This document shows, in pieces, positions 35,231 through 44,338 of a DNA stretch of 64,000 nt (positions within the stretch are counted from its first letter, which is position 1; each line of letters opens with the position of its first letter). A program made the position numbers and the translations under genes. Source of the DNA: Rhizobium cauense (GTDB taxonomy: Bacteria; Pseudomonadota; Alphaproteobacteria; Rhizobiales; Rhizobiaceae); the NCBI RefSeq assembly GCF_019511525.1, contig NZ_JAEUAT010000005.1, forward strand, positions 372,001-436,000, read 5' to 3'. Below the pieces are notes generated by a model that was not told the DNA's origin, searched no databases, and saw only the letters and a list, made by a program, of their open reading frames with translations.

Positions 35231-36340
35231 ATGAGCGAAGAGATGAGCAAGCCCGTTCCGCGTCCAGGCATTCTGGATATCGCAGCCTATGTGCCGGGCA
35301 AGCACCATGCGCCGGGTGTGGCCAAGGTTCACAAGCTCTCATCCAATGAAACGCCGCTCGGCGCGAGCCCGAAGGCAATTGCAGCCTTCCGCGCCGCTGC
35401 CGAAAAGCTGGAACGGTATCCTGACGGGCAGGCTCTCGAGTTGCGTGAATCGATCGCGGCGGTTCACGGTCTCAATCCCGCTAATATCATGTGTGGCAAT
35501 GGTTCGGACGAGCTGCTCGCCCTGCTTTGCCACGTCTACCTCGGCACTGGCGACGAGGCTGTTATTACGGAGCATGGCTTCCTGGTCTACAAGATCCAGA
35601 TCATGGGCGCTGGCGCCACGCCCGTTACCGTGCGGGAAAAGGATGCGACGGTCGATGTCGATGCAATCCTCGCCGCGGTCACACCGAAGACGAAGATGAT
35701 CTTTATTGCCAACCCAGGAAACCCTACGGGTACCTATGTTCCGGTGAGCGAGATTCGTCGCCTGCACGCTGCCCTGCCGAAGAACGTCGTCCTCGTCCTC
35801 GATGCCGCCTATGCGGAGTATGTCCGCCGCAACGACTACGAGGCCGGGATTGAGATCGTTTCGTCCAATCCGAATGTCGTCATGACCCGGACCTTCTCCA
35901 AGATCTACGGTCTTGCCGCGTTGCGTATCGGCTGGATGTATGCGCCCGCCGACATCATTGAGGCTCTCGACCGCATTCGTGGTCCGTTCAATATGAACGC
36001 GCCGGCCATCTCCGCTGGCGCCGCGGCCATTCGTGACCAGTCGTTCACGCAGGAAGCCGTGGCCTTCAATCAGATGTGGATCGAAAAGATGACGGTCGCA
36101 CTTGAGGCGCTCGGTCTTAAGGTCACCCCGTCGGTTGCAAACTTCATTCTTGTTCACTTCCCCGATGTCGACGGCAAGCGAGCACCCGAAGCCGATGAGT
36201 TCCTGACCAGCCGCGGCTATATCCTGCGTGCGGTAAAGGGCTACGGATTCGCGAACGCACTGCGCATGAGCATCGGCACCGAAGAGGCGAACCGCGGTGT
36301 CATCGAAGTCCTTGGAGAGTTTATGGGACGCAAGTCATGA
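35231..36340 (+). CDS. hisC: Histidinol-phosphate/aromatic aminotransferase
   Basis: This fold-type I PLP aminotransferase has the HisC pattern: [37 protein letters not shown], the [13 protein letters not shown] motif, [10 protein letters not shown] and the PLP lysine in [35 protein letters not shown] lies near the end. It makes histidinol phosphate from imidazole-acetol phosphate, but the family also transaminates aromatic keto acids. Its stop overlaps the tyrC start (ATGA), which argues for a job in tyrosine/phenylalanine synthesis. The start at 35231 gives 369 residues; 35243 is possible. Confidence 0.94.
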   Translation: MSEEMSKPVPRPGILDIAAYVPGKHHAPGVAKVHKLSSNETPLGASPKAIAAFRAAAEKLERYPDGQALELRESIAAVHGLNPANIMCGNGSDELLALLCHVYLGTGDEAVITEHGFLVYKIQIMGAGATPVTVREKDATVDVDAILAAVTPKTKMIFIANPGNPTGTYVPVSEIRRLHAALPKNVVLVLDAAYAEYVRRNDYEAGIEIVSSNPNVVMTRTFSKIYGLAALRIGWMYAPADIIEALDRIRGPFNMNAPAISAGAAAIRDQSFTQEAVAFNQMWIEKMTVALEALGLKVTPSVANFILVHFPDVDGKRAPEADEFLTSRGYILRAVKGYGFANALRMSIGTEEANRGVIEVLGEFMGRKS

Positions 36341-37266
36341 CCGTGCAGTTCGATCGCATCGCGCTGATCGGGATTGGCCTGATCGGCTCCTCCATCGCGC
36401 ATGACATCAAGCGTCTTGGTCTCGCCAAGGAAGTCGTCATTGCCACCCGCAGCGCCGACACGCTGAAGCGGGCCGAGGAACTGCAACTTGGCGACCGCTA
36501 TACGACGTCATCGGCTCAGGCGGTGAAGGATGCGGACCTGGTCATCGTCTCGGTGCCTGTTGGCGCCTCGGAAAGCGTGGCGAATGAAATCGCAGGCAGC
36601 CTGAAGTCCGGCGCGATCGTGACCGACGTCGGTTCCACAAAGGCTTCGGTTATCGCGCAGATGCAGCCGCATATGCCGCCGCATGTCCATTTCATTCCCG
36701 GACACCCGCTGGCCGGTACGGAAAAATCCGGCCCGGATGCCGGTTTTCCGGGTCTCTTCGAGGGCCGCTGGTGCATCTTCACGCCGATCGCCGGGACCGA
36801 CGAGACGGCATTGAAAACGCTGCGGCTGTTCTGGGAAGCATTGGGCTCCAAGGTCGACGAGATGGATCCGTCGCATCACGACAAGGTGCTCGCCATCGTC
36901 TCGCACCTGCCGCATCTGATCGCCTACAACATTGTCGGCACCGCCGACGATCTGGAAACGGTGACGGAATCGGAGGTCATCAAGTACTCTGCTTCCGGTT
37001 TCCGCGACTTCACGCGTCTGGCCGCCTCCGATCCGACGATGTGGCGTGATGTCTGCCTGCACAACAAGGACGCGATCCTCGAAATGCTGGCGCGCTTCTC
37101 CGAGGATCTCGCCTATCTGCAGCGAGCCATTCGCTGGGGCGAGGGCGACAAGATCTTCGACCTTTTCACCCGGACCCGTTCGATCCGCCGCTCTATCATC
37201 CAGGCGGGCCAGGATGTCGATGCGCCCGATTTCGGTCGCCCGCATCCGCTCGAGAAGAATGCCTGA
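36337..37266 (+). CDS. tyrC: Prephenate/arogenate (cyclohexadienyl) dehydrogenase
   Basis: The enzyme makes 4-hydroxyphenylpyruvate or tyrosine from prephenate or arogenate. The NAD-binding Rossmann motif is [10 protein letters not shown] at the N-terminus. The [32 protein letters not shown] region and [31 protein letters not shown] are diagnostic of the TyrA family. There is no chorismate mutase or ACT domain, so it is the monofunctional TyrC type (309 aa). It is coupled to hisC and convergent with the DUF2125 gene, 2 bases apart. Confidence 0.94.
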   Translation: MTVQFDRIALIGIGLIGSSIAHDIKRLGLAKEVVIATRSADTLKRAEELQLGDRYTTSSAQAVKDADLVIVSVPVGASESVANEIAGSLKSGAIVTDVGSTKASVIAQMQPHMPPHVHFIPGHPLAGTEKSGPDAGFPGLFEGRWCIFTPIAGTDETALKTLRLFWEALGSKVDEMDPSHHDKVLAIVSHLPHLIAYNIVGTADDLETVTESEVIKYSASGFRDFTRLAASDPTMWRDVCLHNKDAILEMLARFSEDLAYLQRAIRWGEGDKIFDLFTRTRSIRRSIIQAGQDVDAPDFGRPHPLEKNA

Positions 37267-37268
37267 TC

Positions 37269-38267
37269 TCAGATCGGCGGGATCGATCCCAACGGAATGA
37301 AGCCGCCGACCGTGGCATTGCCCCGCGCAACCACGAGATCCACGGAAACCTTGTCGCCGCCGCCTGCGAGCGCCTTCAGAAGCTTGGCGGCGGTATCGAC
37401 GGTCTTGGCGATCTCGGGGAAGGTCTGCTTGATGCTGTCGCGCCAGGGGCCGAGTTGCTCGATCTCCAGCTTGAACTTGCCTGAGAGATAACCCTCCTCG
37501 TCGAAGGAGAAGGGGCCGCTCAGCGTCATGACCCTGCCGTCACCGATATCGGTCACGACCTTGCGCAGTTCGCCGCTGGCCCCGTACAGCCCTTTCTGGT
37601 CGCTGCCGTCGATCATGCCGGCCTTGCCGGCGAGCGTTACGTCGGCGCTGGCCGAAAGTTTCGGGAAGGCTGGCCAGTCCTTGATGGCTGTATTGGAATC
37701 AGTAACCGATATCGCGCCATCGAGGTCGCCGCCATTCTGGCGAAGGTGGATTTCGGTGTGGGCGGCGTCGAAGTTGATCGTTTGTCCTGTCTGGGAGGAG
37801 ACAGCCGTGCCCTTGAGGCCCTCGATAATCGTCGACGAGCGGTCAACTCCCTTCAACTTGGTGATCAGGCTGGATTGCAGGCTCGCCCATTCGGCATTGA
37901 GGGAAAGGCCATTGGCGCTGCGAATCTCAGCGGGCGAATCGAGTTCCCACACGATATGGCCGGGGGCGTAGACCTGCGCCGCGGAGCGCAGCTGGCCGAA
38001 GGTCGCCGAAACGCCGTTGACGTTGTCGTCGACATCGACCTTCGCGCAGAAAAGGCCGATACGGAAGGGATAGCCGCGGAAGTCGATATCGGTGCATTCG
38101 CCGCTGACGCCGGCCGTGTTGCCGGGCGCGATTGCCTTCAACACGCTCGTCTTCAGCGTCGATGCTGCATAGAACCAGGCGCCCGTATAAAGCGCGATCA
38201 ACAGAACGATAGCGCTGCCGAGCAACCAGAATTTTCTGCCGCCGCGGGATTGGCTTGACGCTGCCAT
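37269..38267 (-). CDS. DUF2125 membrane-anchored periplasmic protein
   Basis: One N-terminal helix (FWLLGSAIVLLIALYTGAWFYA) anchors a beta-rich domain typical of DUF2125. GECTDIDFRGYPFRIGLFCAKVDVDD and APGHIVWELDSPAEIR are visible, as is GKAGMIDGSDQKGLYGASGELRKV. Function unknown; the fold looks like lipid-binding tubes of the AsmA/TamB type, which is only an impression. The start at 38267 has GGAGA upstream; a TTG four codons earlier is the alternative. Confidence 0.86.
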   Translation of the reverse strand: MAASSQSRGGRKFWLLGSAIVLLIALYTGAWFYAASTLKTSVLKAIAPGNTAGVSGECTDIDFRGYPFRIGLFCAKVDVDDNVNGVSATFGQLRSAAQVYAPGHIVWELDSPAEIRSANGLSLNAEWASLQSSLITKLKGVDRSSTIIEGLKGTAVSSQTGQTINFDAAHTEIHLRQNGGDLDGAISVTDSNTAIKDWPAFPKLSASADVTLAGKAGMIDGSDQKGLYGASGELRKVVTDIGDGRVMTLSGPFSFDEEGYLSGKFKLEIEQLGPWRDSIKQTFPEIAKTVDTAAKLLKALAGGGDKVSVDLVVARGNATVGGFIPLGSIPPI

Positions 38268-38318
38268 GATGTTCTCCAATGGTGACTCGCGAGTTGGGAT
38301 GTCGGTCTGGCGTGGGAT

Positions 38319-38852
38319 ATGGACGAATTTTGGGTATTTGGCTACGGATCACTGATGTGGAATCCGGGCTTCGAGTTTTTGGAGCGTTCTCAGGCTCTTG
38401 TCTATGGCTATAGGCGTTCGCTATGCGTGCATTCCTGGGTGCATCGCGGCACCGAGCAAAATCCCGGCCTTGTGCTCGGCCTTGATCGCGGCGGTTCCTG
38501 CCGGGGCATGGCCTTTCGGATCGCGCCGGGTCAATGGGACGAAACGATCGAATACCTCAGAGCGCGTGAGCTGGTGACCAACGTCTATCTCGAGCGCTGC
38601 CTGCCGCTCCAGCTTGCGGACGGCCGGAGCAGCAAAGCGGTCGCCTACGTCGTCGACCGCAACCACAGGCAATATGCCGGGGCGCTCGACGCCCTCGCGG
38701 CTGCACAGGTCGTTCATGGCGCTGAGGGCAAGTCAGGACCGAACGATGCCTATGTCTTCAACACGCTGGCGCATCTGCAGGACATGGGTATTCGCGATCA
38801 CTGGCTGGAGCAGGTGGTCGGTGAAGTCGAACGGTTGAAGACAGCGGCCTGA
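38319..38852 (+). CDS. chaC: ChaC-type gamma-glutamylcyclotransferase
   Basis: This enzyme degrades glutathione to 5-oxoproline and Cys-Gly. The family start MDEFWVFGYGSLMWNPGFEF, with the YGSL substrate-binding motif, is clear. RGTEQNPGLVLGLDRGGSCRGMAFRI and WDETIEYLRARELVTNVYLER carry the catalytic Glu region. At 177 residues it matches ChaC. It is divergent from the DUF2125 gene; the intergenic region is only about 50 bp, so promoters overlap. Confidence 0.93.
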   Translation: MDEFWVFGYGSLMWNPGFEFLERSQALVYGYRRSLCVHSWVHRGTEQNPGLVLGLDRGGSCRGMAFRIAPGQWDETIEYLRARELVTNVYLERCLPLQLADGRSSKAVAYVVDRNHRQYAGALDALAAAQVVHGAEGKSGPNDAYVFNTLAHLQDMGIRDHWLEQVVGEVERLKTAA

Positions 38853-38884
38853 ATTCAGGCAGTCAGACTGCTGACAGGGTCTTG

Positions 38885-39005
38885 CGGCCTATCGGGGGCG
38901 GATGCCGGGGTCCAGCGCGCGCAAGTCCTTGCGCGCAAAAGACCTCTTTGCACCGCAGACGCGGCGGCGATGGATGCCGGCTCAAGGCCGGCATGACGGA
39001 GAAAC
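38885..39005. repeat. Intergenic palindromic element
   Basis: Two strong palindromes occur in about 120 bases: 9-bp arms 38917-38925/38928-38936 with a 2-base gap, and 8-bp arms 38974-38981/38987-38994 with a 5-base loop (ATGCCGGC...GCCGGCAT). Elements of this look are scattered between genes in rhizobial chromosomes. It also separates convergent chaC and plsC, so it can act as a terminator. Copy number cannot be judged from one window. Confidence 0.55.
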
Positions 39006-39047
39006 CGATCATTCCGCAAGAAAGAACGCTTCGTCAGTAGGCTGAGC

Positions 39048-39845
39048 TCAGGCTGTCGCCGTCTCGCTTTTTCGCAATTCTGCAAGCCGCTTTTCGGCGG
39101 TCGGGGGAAGAGGCAGGTTCGGATTGCGCGTGACGGTATCGACCAACAACTCGTCACTCGCCTTCTCCGTTACCTCGATCAGATGCGCAAAGAAGGCATC
39201 CGGATCCATGCCGGGCTGGATTGCTGGCAGGATGCGGACCTTGAAGTGGCCCGGAAAACGCATGATGCTGCGTCGCGGCCAGAAGAGTCCGGGATGCATC
39301 GCGACTGGCACGACGGGCAGCTGCAGATCGCGGTACATTCGGGCAATGCCGTATTTGTAGAGCGGCTCGGCCCCCGGCGGTCGGCGGGTTCCTTCAGGGT
39401 AGATGATCAGCTGGCGGCCGGTTGCCAGTTCTTCCTTGGTCCGTCGCAACGCCTCGACCATGACCTTGCCGCGCGCACCGCGATTGATCGGTATCATCCG
39501 CTGCTTCTTGGCATACCAGCCGAACAGCGGAATCCACATCAGTTCACGCTTGAGGATGTAGACGGGATCCTTCAGCCAGGGCAGGAGGGCGTAGGTGTCC
39601 CAGAAGGACTGATGCTTCGGCGCCAGGATGTAGCCGCCGTCCGGCAGGTTCTCCATGCCTTCGATCTCGAAGGTGGTTCCGACCAGCTTCTCCATCAGCC
39701 AGTGGTTCGACATCGCCCAGTTTTTCGGGATCTGGTAGGCGACCTTGCGCGACACCACGAAGTAATAGGGAGAGAGCACGATCATGCGAACGATGAGGTT
39801 GGCATAAAAGATCGTATTGAAGAGAACGGAACGCAGAGCGATCAT
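39048..39845 (-). CDS. plsC: 1-acyl-sn-glycerol-3-phosphate acyltransferase
   Basis: PlsC makes phosphatidic acid from lysophosphatidic acid at the inner membrane. The acyltransferase motif HX4D is HQSFWD (78-83), and the second motif is YPEGTR (149-154). An N-terminal hydrophobic segment lies at 10-32. At 265 residues it is of usual length; the start at 39845 has GGGAAAG upstream. It is the last gene of the minus-strand run ftsE-ftsX-ydcF-plsC. Confidence 0.94.
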   Translation of the reverse strand: MIALRSVLFNTIFYANLIVRMIVLSPYYFVVSRKVAYQIPKNWAMSNHWLMEKLVGTTFEIEGMENLPDGGYILAPKHQSFWDTYALLPWLKDPVYILKRELMWIPLFGWYAKKQRMIPINRGARGKVMVEALRRTKEELATGRQLIIYPEGTRRPPGAEPLYKYGIARMYRDLQLPVVPVAMHPGLFWPRRSIMRFPGHFKVRILPAIQPGMDPDAFFAHLIEVTEKASDELLVDTVTRNPNLPLPPTAEKRLAELRKSETATA

Positions 39846-39929
39846 AAACTTTCCCGAGACCAGTATCCGCAAGATGCGGTTGCGCCCTCCTACACGATAT
39901 TGGCCGCCAGAAAAAGGTTTCGCTACGCT

Positions 39930-40640
39930 TTAGCCCGAGACGCTGGCTGAGCGGAGCCCGGGATGACGGCCGAGACCTGTCAGATTGCGCGCGCCGGCGA
40001 AGAGCACTTTCGCGTATTCGGCCAGCATGACGCGCACGGCGTTCGGATCGGTGAACCAGTCGCTGGTTTTCAGGTCCGTGTTCACCACGGGATAGGGAAT
40101 GAACTGTGTTTCGGAGTCGACGTAAGCGAATTCCGCCAGACTGCGCGGCATATGATAGTTGTTGGTGACGACAAGCACGCTCTTGTAGCCGCGTTGGTGA
40201 ATCCAGTTTGAGGCTTCCTGGGCGTTGCCGATCGTATCGAGCGCATCGTAGCCGATGTCGACGCAGCAGGAGAACAACTCCGGCGGAGCCTGCGTCATCC
40301 GGCGGATCTGCTTCGGCGTCGTTGACGGGTGAACGCCGGAAATCAACAGGCGCTTGCCGGCGCCTTTCTGCAGCAGTTCGACGGCCTGGTCGATCCGCTG
40401 ATAGCCGCCCGTCAGAACGACGATCGCGTCCGCGCGGGGATCAAGTGGTGGTTTCAGGGTTGTGACGGAATCGGCAAAGCGGAGGAACCCGCCGAAGATA
40501 AGCGCGGCAGCAAGCACGAAGGCGACGCCGCCCCAGCGCAGCATGCGCCGCACCGGACCGCGACGTGCCGGCCCCCCCTCGGAGCGAGTAAGCTCTGCTC
40601 CAGGGCGAATCGTGTTGCGCGAAAAATGGCCCATGCTCAT
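39930..40640 (-). CDS. YdcF/SanA-family (DUF218) membrane protein
   Basis: An N-terminal helix (GGVAFVLAAALIFGGFLRF) anchors a DUF218 domain. RADAIVVLTGGYQRIDQAVELLQKGAGKRLLISGVHP and NAQEASNWIHQRGYKSVLVVTNNYHMPRS are characteristic. The DUF218 family is tied to envelope and peptidoglycan functions (SanA, ElyC). Residues 1-30 are polar and probably cytoplasmic. It lies between ftsX and plsC, in keeping with an envelope role. The start at 40640 or at 40634 cannot be separated. Confidence 0.9.
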   Translation of the reverse strand: MSMGHFSRNTIRPGAELTRSEGGPARRGPVRRMLRWGGVAFVLAAALIFGGFLRFADSVTTLKPPLDPRADAIVVLTGGYQRIDQAVELLQKGAGKRLLISGVHPSTTPKQIRRMTQAPPELFSCCVDIGYDALDTIGNAQEASNWIHQRGYKSVLVVTNNYHMPRSLAEFAYVDSETQFIPYPVVNTDLKTSDWFTDPNAVRVMLAEYAKVLFAGARNLTGLGRHPGLRSASVSG

Positions 40641-40710
40641 GAATCAGGAAAATATATGCAGATTGCGGCGGCGAACAGACGCTTTCATGGCAAAAAAGGC
40701 ATGGTAAAGC

Positions 40711-41721
40711 TCAATTTGCCAGTCCATCCGCGCGGGTCGGATCGGAACGCAAAGTATCGATCTCATAGATCGTTCGCATCACCGTCAACCGAGCCGTAAA
40801 AGTCGTCAGGAGGGCGATGACGATCATCGTCGCAAAGATGCCGGCATAGCCGAGGGCACCGACCGAAAACGTGCCGAAGAGAGCGGTCGCCTGGTCGGTC
40901 TGCGGGGTGGCCAGGGTACGACTTTGCAGGAAGCCCGCGGTCATGAAGAAGAGCGCTGCAAGGGCGCTGCCGACTGCTGAACCCTTCAGGCTGATCTTCA
41001 GAAAGTGCTTCTGGAACTCGGTTGCGACGAATGAACTTTCCGCGCCGACGAAGTGGAGAACCTCGACGATGTGGCGGTTGCCGGACAGGGCGCCGCGTGT
41101 TGCGAAGACGACGGTCAGCACCATGGCGGAAAAGACGAGCAGCAGGATGCCGGTGCCAATCATCACCGTCGTGTGTGCCATCGAAACCAACCGGTCGACC
41201 CATGTGCGGTGATCGTCCAGCGAGGCTTGCGGGATACTTCCGGTAAGCATTGAGCGCATCGCCTCGAAATCAGGCGGATTGCTCTCGTCGATGGTGATGA
41301 TCACCAGCCGCGGGACAGGCAGTTCCTTGATATCGAGCCCGGTCCCGAGCCAGGGTTCAAGCAGGCGGGCAGTGGCCGCTTCATCGACGATCTGGCCGTT
41401 CTTCGTGCCGACAAACGTCAGCGCGAGATCGCGCGCCTGCGTCAGCGCCTTGTCCATGTCCAACCCGTCATCGGGCTTGATCTGGATGGTGATCTCCCGG
41501 GAAATCTGGCTCTCCCAGCTTGCTGCAGTGGAGCGCACCATGCTGACACCGCCAAGCGTCAAACAGGCGAGGAAGGCCATGATGGCAATGACGACCATCA
41601 GCGCATTGCCCTGAATGTTGGCGGAAGGCAGGATCGGCGCCGTCGGGCGTACCTTCATTTCCGGCCGCTTCTGGCTTTTCGGCGCGGCCTCTGCCGGCGA
41701 TTTGGGCGCAGCTTTAGTCAT
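40711..41721 (-). CDS. ftsX: Cell division protein FtsX
   Basis: FtsX is the membrane partner of FtsE in the type VII ABC system that activates septal peptidoglycan hydrolases. The order is a 35-residue Pro/Lys-rich cytoplasmic tail and a first helix (LMVVIAIMAFLACLTLGGVSMV). A periplasmic loop of about 110 residues and three more helices follow. The C-terminal FtsX core contains RHIVEVLHFVGAESSFVATEFQKHFL. At 336 residues it is usual for rhizobia. Its start overlaps the ftsE stop by 8 bases. Confidence 0.94.
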   Translation of the reverse strand: MTKAAPKSPAEAAPKSQKRPEMKVRPTAPILPSANIQGNALMVVIAIMAFLACLTLGGVSMVRSTAASWESQISREITIQIKPDDGLDMDKALTQARDLALTFVGTKNGQIVDEAATARLLEPWLGTGLDIKELPVPRLVIITIDESNPPDFEAMRSMLTGSIPQASLDDHRTWVDRLVSMAHTTVMIGTGILLLVFSAMVLTVVFATRGALSGNRHIVEVLHFVGAESSFVATEFQKHFLKISLKGSAVGSALAALFFMTAGFLQSRTLATPQTDQATALFGTFSVGALGYAGIFATMIVIALLTTFTARLTVMRTIYEIDTLRSDPTRADGLAN

Positions 41722-42400
41722 GGATGTCGAGGTGCCCTTCCGAGAGGATCATACGGCGGGCTTCTACCTGGTCCATCAGCGCCAGATCGTGGGTGGCGAT
41801 GACAACGGCTGTGCCGAGACGGTTGAGTTCGAGGAAAAGATTGAGCAGTCGGCGTGCCATTGGCGGGTCGACGTTCGCGGTCGGCTCGTCGGCAAGAAGG
41901 ATCTCGGGGCGGTCGATCAGGGCGCGGGCGATTGCGGCGCGCTGCTTTTCACCGCCCGAGAGGACCGGCGGCAGGACATTGATGCGCTCGCCAAGCCCCA
42001 CCCACTTCAGAAGCTCCAATACGTCGGTCTTGTAGGAGCTCTCGTCCTTGCCGCGCACGCGCAACGGCAGCGCGACGTTCTCGTAGGTCGTCAGATGATC
42101 GAGAAGACGGAATTCCTGGAAGATGATGCCGACGCGCCGGCGCAGCAGCGGCAGCTCGGGGCGCGGAATGTCGGAAATGTCGCGGCCGAACATGCGGATC
42201 AGCCCGCGGGTCGGCTGCAGCGACAGAAACAGCAGCCGCAACAGCGTCGTCTTGCCGGCGCCGGAAGGGCCGGTCAGGAACTGGAAGGATTTCTTCGGAA
42301 TGTCGAACGTCAGGTCCCGGAGAATTTCCGGCCCCATCCCATAGCGCAAACCGACATTTTCGAAGTGGATCAACGGGAGATCAGTCTTTTGTTTGTTCAC
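41714..42400 (-). CDS. ftsE: Cell division ATP-binding protein FtsE
   Basis: FtsE is the ATPase of the FtsEX complex. Walker A is GPSGAGKTT, the signature is LSGGEKQRAAIARAL and Walker B is ILLADEPTANVD, with IATHDLALM as the H-switch. FENVGLRYGMGPEILRDLTFDIPKKSFQFLTG is the FtsE-type start. The start codon is GTG at 42400. The divergent upstream gap contains GTTAAC-type motifs of the CtrA kind. It is the first gene of the ftsEX-ydcF-plsC unit. Confidence 0.95.
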   Translation of the reverse strand: MNKQKTDLPLIHFENVGLRYGMGPEILRDLTFDIPKKSFQFLTGPSGAGKTTLLRLLFLSLQPTRGLIRMFGRDISDIPRPELPLLRRRVGIIFQEFRLLDHLTTYENVALPLRVRGKDESSYKTDVLELLKWVGLGERINVLPPVLSGGEKQRAAIARALIDRPEILLADEPTANVDPPMARRLLNLFLELNRLGTAVVIATHDLALMDQVEARRMILSEGHLDIHD

Positions 42401-42576
42401 CGCACGACTTGTTAACCAACAGCATTAACAACCAGTAAATTTACCGGAAAGACGCCGCTTTGATGGCGATCTTTGCGAAGCATTAACCATTAAAATTTAC
42501 GACTGTGGAGGATTCGTTTCAATGCCGGATTTCCGTCCGGCCTGAAGCTATTGTGGACACCGGAAAGGCCGTCATC

Positions 42577-43227
42577 ATGACCTCCTCCTCGTTCAGACGC
42601 CAAGCGCCCGGTCGCGCTTACGATTTTCTACCGCCCGAACCCGCAAAACGCACGGTGCGTCCAAGTCGTCCGGCCGATATCGCCGACGCCGAATTCGTGG
42701 TGATTACGAACGGCCGCACGCAGGACTTCACCCGCCGCAGCTTTCATGACAATCGCAAGCGCGCTTCGCCGCCGGCCGGCAAACCGCCGCTCCCGCCAGC
42801 CCTGGCCTCATTCGTTCGCCTCGGTGAGGCCTGGTTGCAGCGCGCTTCGGCCAGAACCTTCGCAGCGCTTGTTCTTGCCGTTTCGATCCTCGCCTTCGGC
42901 CTCGTCGGCGGCTTCTCCGGCTTTTCGGAAAGCGAGGCCGCACCCGCCACTTCTCCCCTGCATTTCTCGCATGTGACCATGACGCCGCGTGAGGCGAACG
43001 GCATGCAGGTGTTGTTGATCAACGGCATCGTCGATAACCACAGCGGCACGACACAGCTCGTGCGTCCCATCCGCGCGGATTTGCTTGTCGGCGAGCAGCT
43101 GATGGCGAGCGTCGTTATCAATCCGCCGGCCGATGTCATCTACGGTGGCCAAAGCCGCGGCTTTTCCACGAGAATCCAGTACGCAGGCGGAAAAATGCCG
43201 GAAGTCCGGCTTTCGTTCATGCCCTAA
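42577..43227 (+). CDS. Membrane protein with DUF3426/FxLYD-like periplasmic domain (216 aa)
   Basis: The polar N-terminal half contains FVVITNGRTQDFTRRSFHDNRKR. One helix follows (FAALVLAVSILAFGLVGGFSGF, about 112-134), then a beta-rich periplasmic domain. The HFSHVTMTPREANGMQVLLINGIVDNHSGTTQLVRPIRADLL segment has the pattern of FxLYD/DUF3426 domains found in zinc-ribbon MJ0042 proteins. The zinc ribbon itself is absent here. It is divergent from ftsE with hpt 64 bp downstream, and may be envelope or division related by context. Function unknown. Confidence 0.75.
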   Translation: MTSSSFRRQAPGRAYDFLPPEPAKRTVRPSRPADIADAEFVVITNGRTQDFTRRSFHDNRKRASPPAGKPPLPPALASFVRLGEAWLQRASARTFAALVLAVSILAFGLVGGFSGFSESEAAPATSPLHFSHVTMTPREANGMQVLLINGIVDNHSGTTQLVRPIRADLLVGEQLMASVVINPPADVIYGGQSRGFSTRIQYAGGKMPEVRLSFMP

Positions 43228-43291
43228 GGGGTGTTTCGTCCCGTCGTTTGTGGTAACGGCTTGTGCTTCTATTCATGGAGCAAGCCTTCTC

Positions 43292-43834
43292 ATGCCCGTC
43301 GTGCGCGGAAAAAACATCGAGCCACTGTTCACCGCCGAGCAGATTGCTGAACGCAACCATGTCATGGCGAAGCAGATTGCATCGGGGCCGACGAAGGACC
43401 TTCTGGTCATTGCCGTATTGAAGGGCTCGTTCATCTTTGCCGCAGACCTCATCCGCGCGCTGCATGACAGCGGCCTGGCGCCCGAGGTCGAGTTCATCAC
43501 CTTGTCGAGCTACGGCACCGGGATGGTCTCGCAAGGTGTTCGGATCGTCAAGGACATCGACAGCGACGTAAAGGATCGCGATGTTCTCCTGATCGACGAT
43601 ATTCTGGAATCCGGCCGCACGCTGAAGTTCGCCAAGGAACTGCTCTACGAACGCGGCGCACGCAACGTCACGATCGCCGTGCTCCTCGACAAGAGCGTCA
43701 AGCGCAAGGAAAAGCTGGAGGCCGACTATGTCGGCTTCGAATGCCCCGACTATTTTGTGGTCGGTTACGGCATGGACGTCGCCTACGCGTTCCGCGAACT
43801 TCCCTTCGTCGGCGTGGTCACAGGCGACGCCTGA
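43292..43834 (+). CDS. hpt: Hypoxanthine phosphoribosyltransferase
   Basis: This purine salvage enzyme makes IMP or GMP from hypoxanthine or guanine and PRPP. The PRPP-binding motif is VLLIDDILESGRTL, and the N-terminal VLKGSFIFAADLIRAL, EFITLSSYGTG and C-terminal DYFVVGYGMDVAYAFRELPFVGVV are family marks. The start at 43292 gives 180 residues; the longer frame to 43133 overlaps the previous gene and is not conserved-looking. It precedes cpdR by about 118 bp. Confidence 0.95.
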   Translation: MPVVRGKNIEPLFTAEQIAERNHVMAKQIASGPTKDLLVIAVLKGSFIFAADLIRALHDSGLAPEVEFITLSSYGTGMVSQGVRIVKDIDSDVKDRDVLLIDDILESGRTLKFAKELLYERGARNVTIAVLLDKSVKRKEKLEADYVGFECPDYFVVGYGMDVAYAFRELPFVGVVTGDA

Positions 43835-43952
43835 TTGTGCCAGGATAAGACGGGTTGTTAACCATCCCGTCCATCCCTTCCTGCCGTTTACCGATCGCAA
43901 AGGAAAGTCATGTGATTTCCGTTGCGGGGCATGAAACGGAGTGATGCACACC

Positions 43953-44312
43953 ATGGCAAAAATTCTGATTACGGAAGACGAGGACTCCCTGCGTTCTTTC
44001 GTAGCCCGCGCTTTGCGTCTTGACGGTCATGAGACCGTGGAAGCCGCCGACGGTGCGGAAGGACTGGAAAAACTCAGGGACGGCGCCTACGACCTGCTCC
44101 TCTCGGACATCCGTATGCCAGTTATGGACGGCATTGAACTGGCGCATCAGGCGAAATCCGCCTTCCCGGCGCTGAAGATCCTGCTGATGACCGGCTATGC
44201 CGAGCAGCGCGAACGCGCTGACGACCTGGCGGAAAAGATCGTCGATGTCGTCTCGAAGCCTTTTGCGTTGCCGGACATTCGCAAGGCTGTCGCGCGTGCG
44301 TTGGCCGCCTGA
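43953..44312 (+). CDS. cpdR: Response regulator CpdR (stand-alone receiver domain)
   Basis: This single receiver domain of 119 residues has the phospho-acceptor Asp at 52 (LLLSDIRMP). The acidic pair is ED (8-9), Thr is in LMTGYAEQ and Lys in VSKPF. In Caulobacter and Sinorhizobium, unphosphorylated CpdR brings ClpXP to the pole to degrade CtrA and other cell-cycle proteins, and the CckA-ChpT relay phosphorylates it. An ATG three codons earlier (43944) is better spaced from GGAG and could be the true start. A GTTAACCAT motif is 88 bp upstream. Confidence 0.93.
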   Translation: MAKILITEDEDSLRSFVARALRLDGHETVEAADGAEGLEKLRDGAYDLLLSDIRMPVMDGIELAHQAKSAFPALKILLMTGYAEQRERADDLAEKIVDVVSKPFALPDIRKAVARALAA

Positions 44313-44338
44313 GGCGGCTGACGGTACACCTCGATCCC

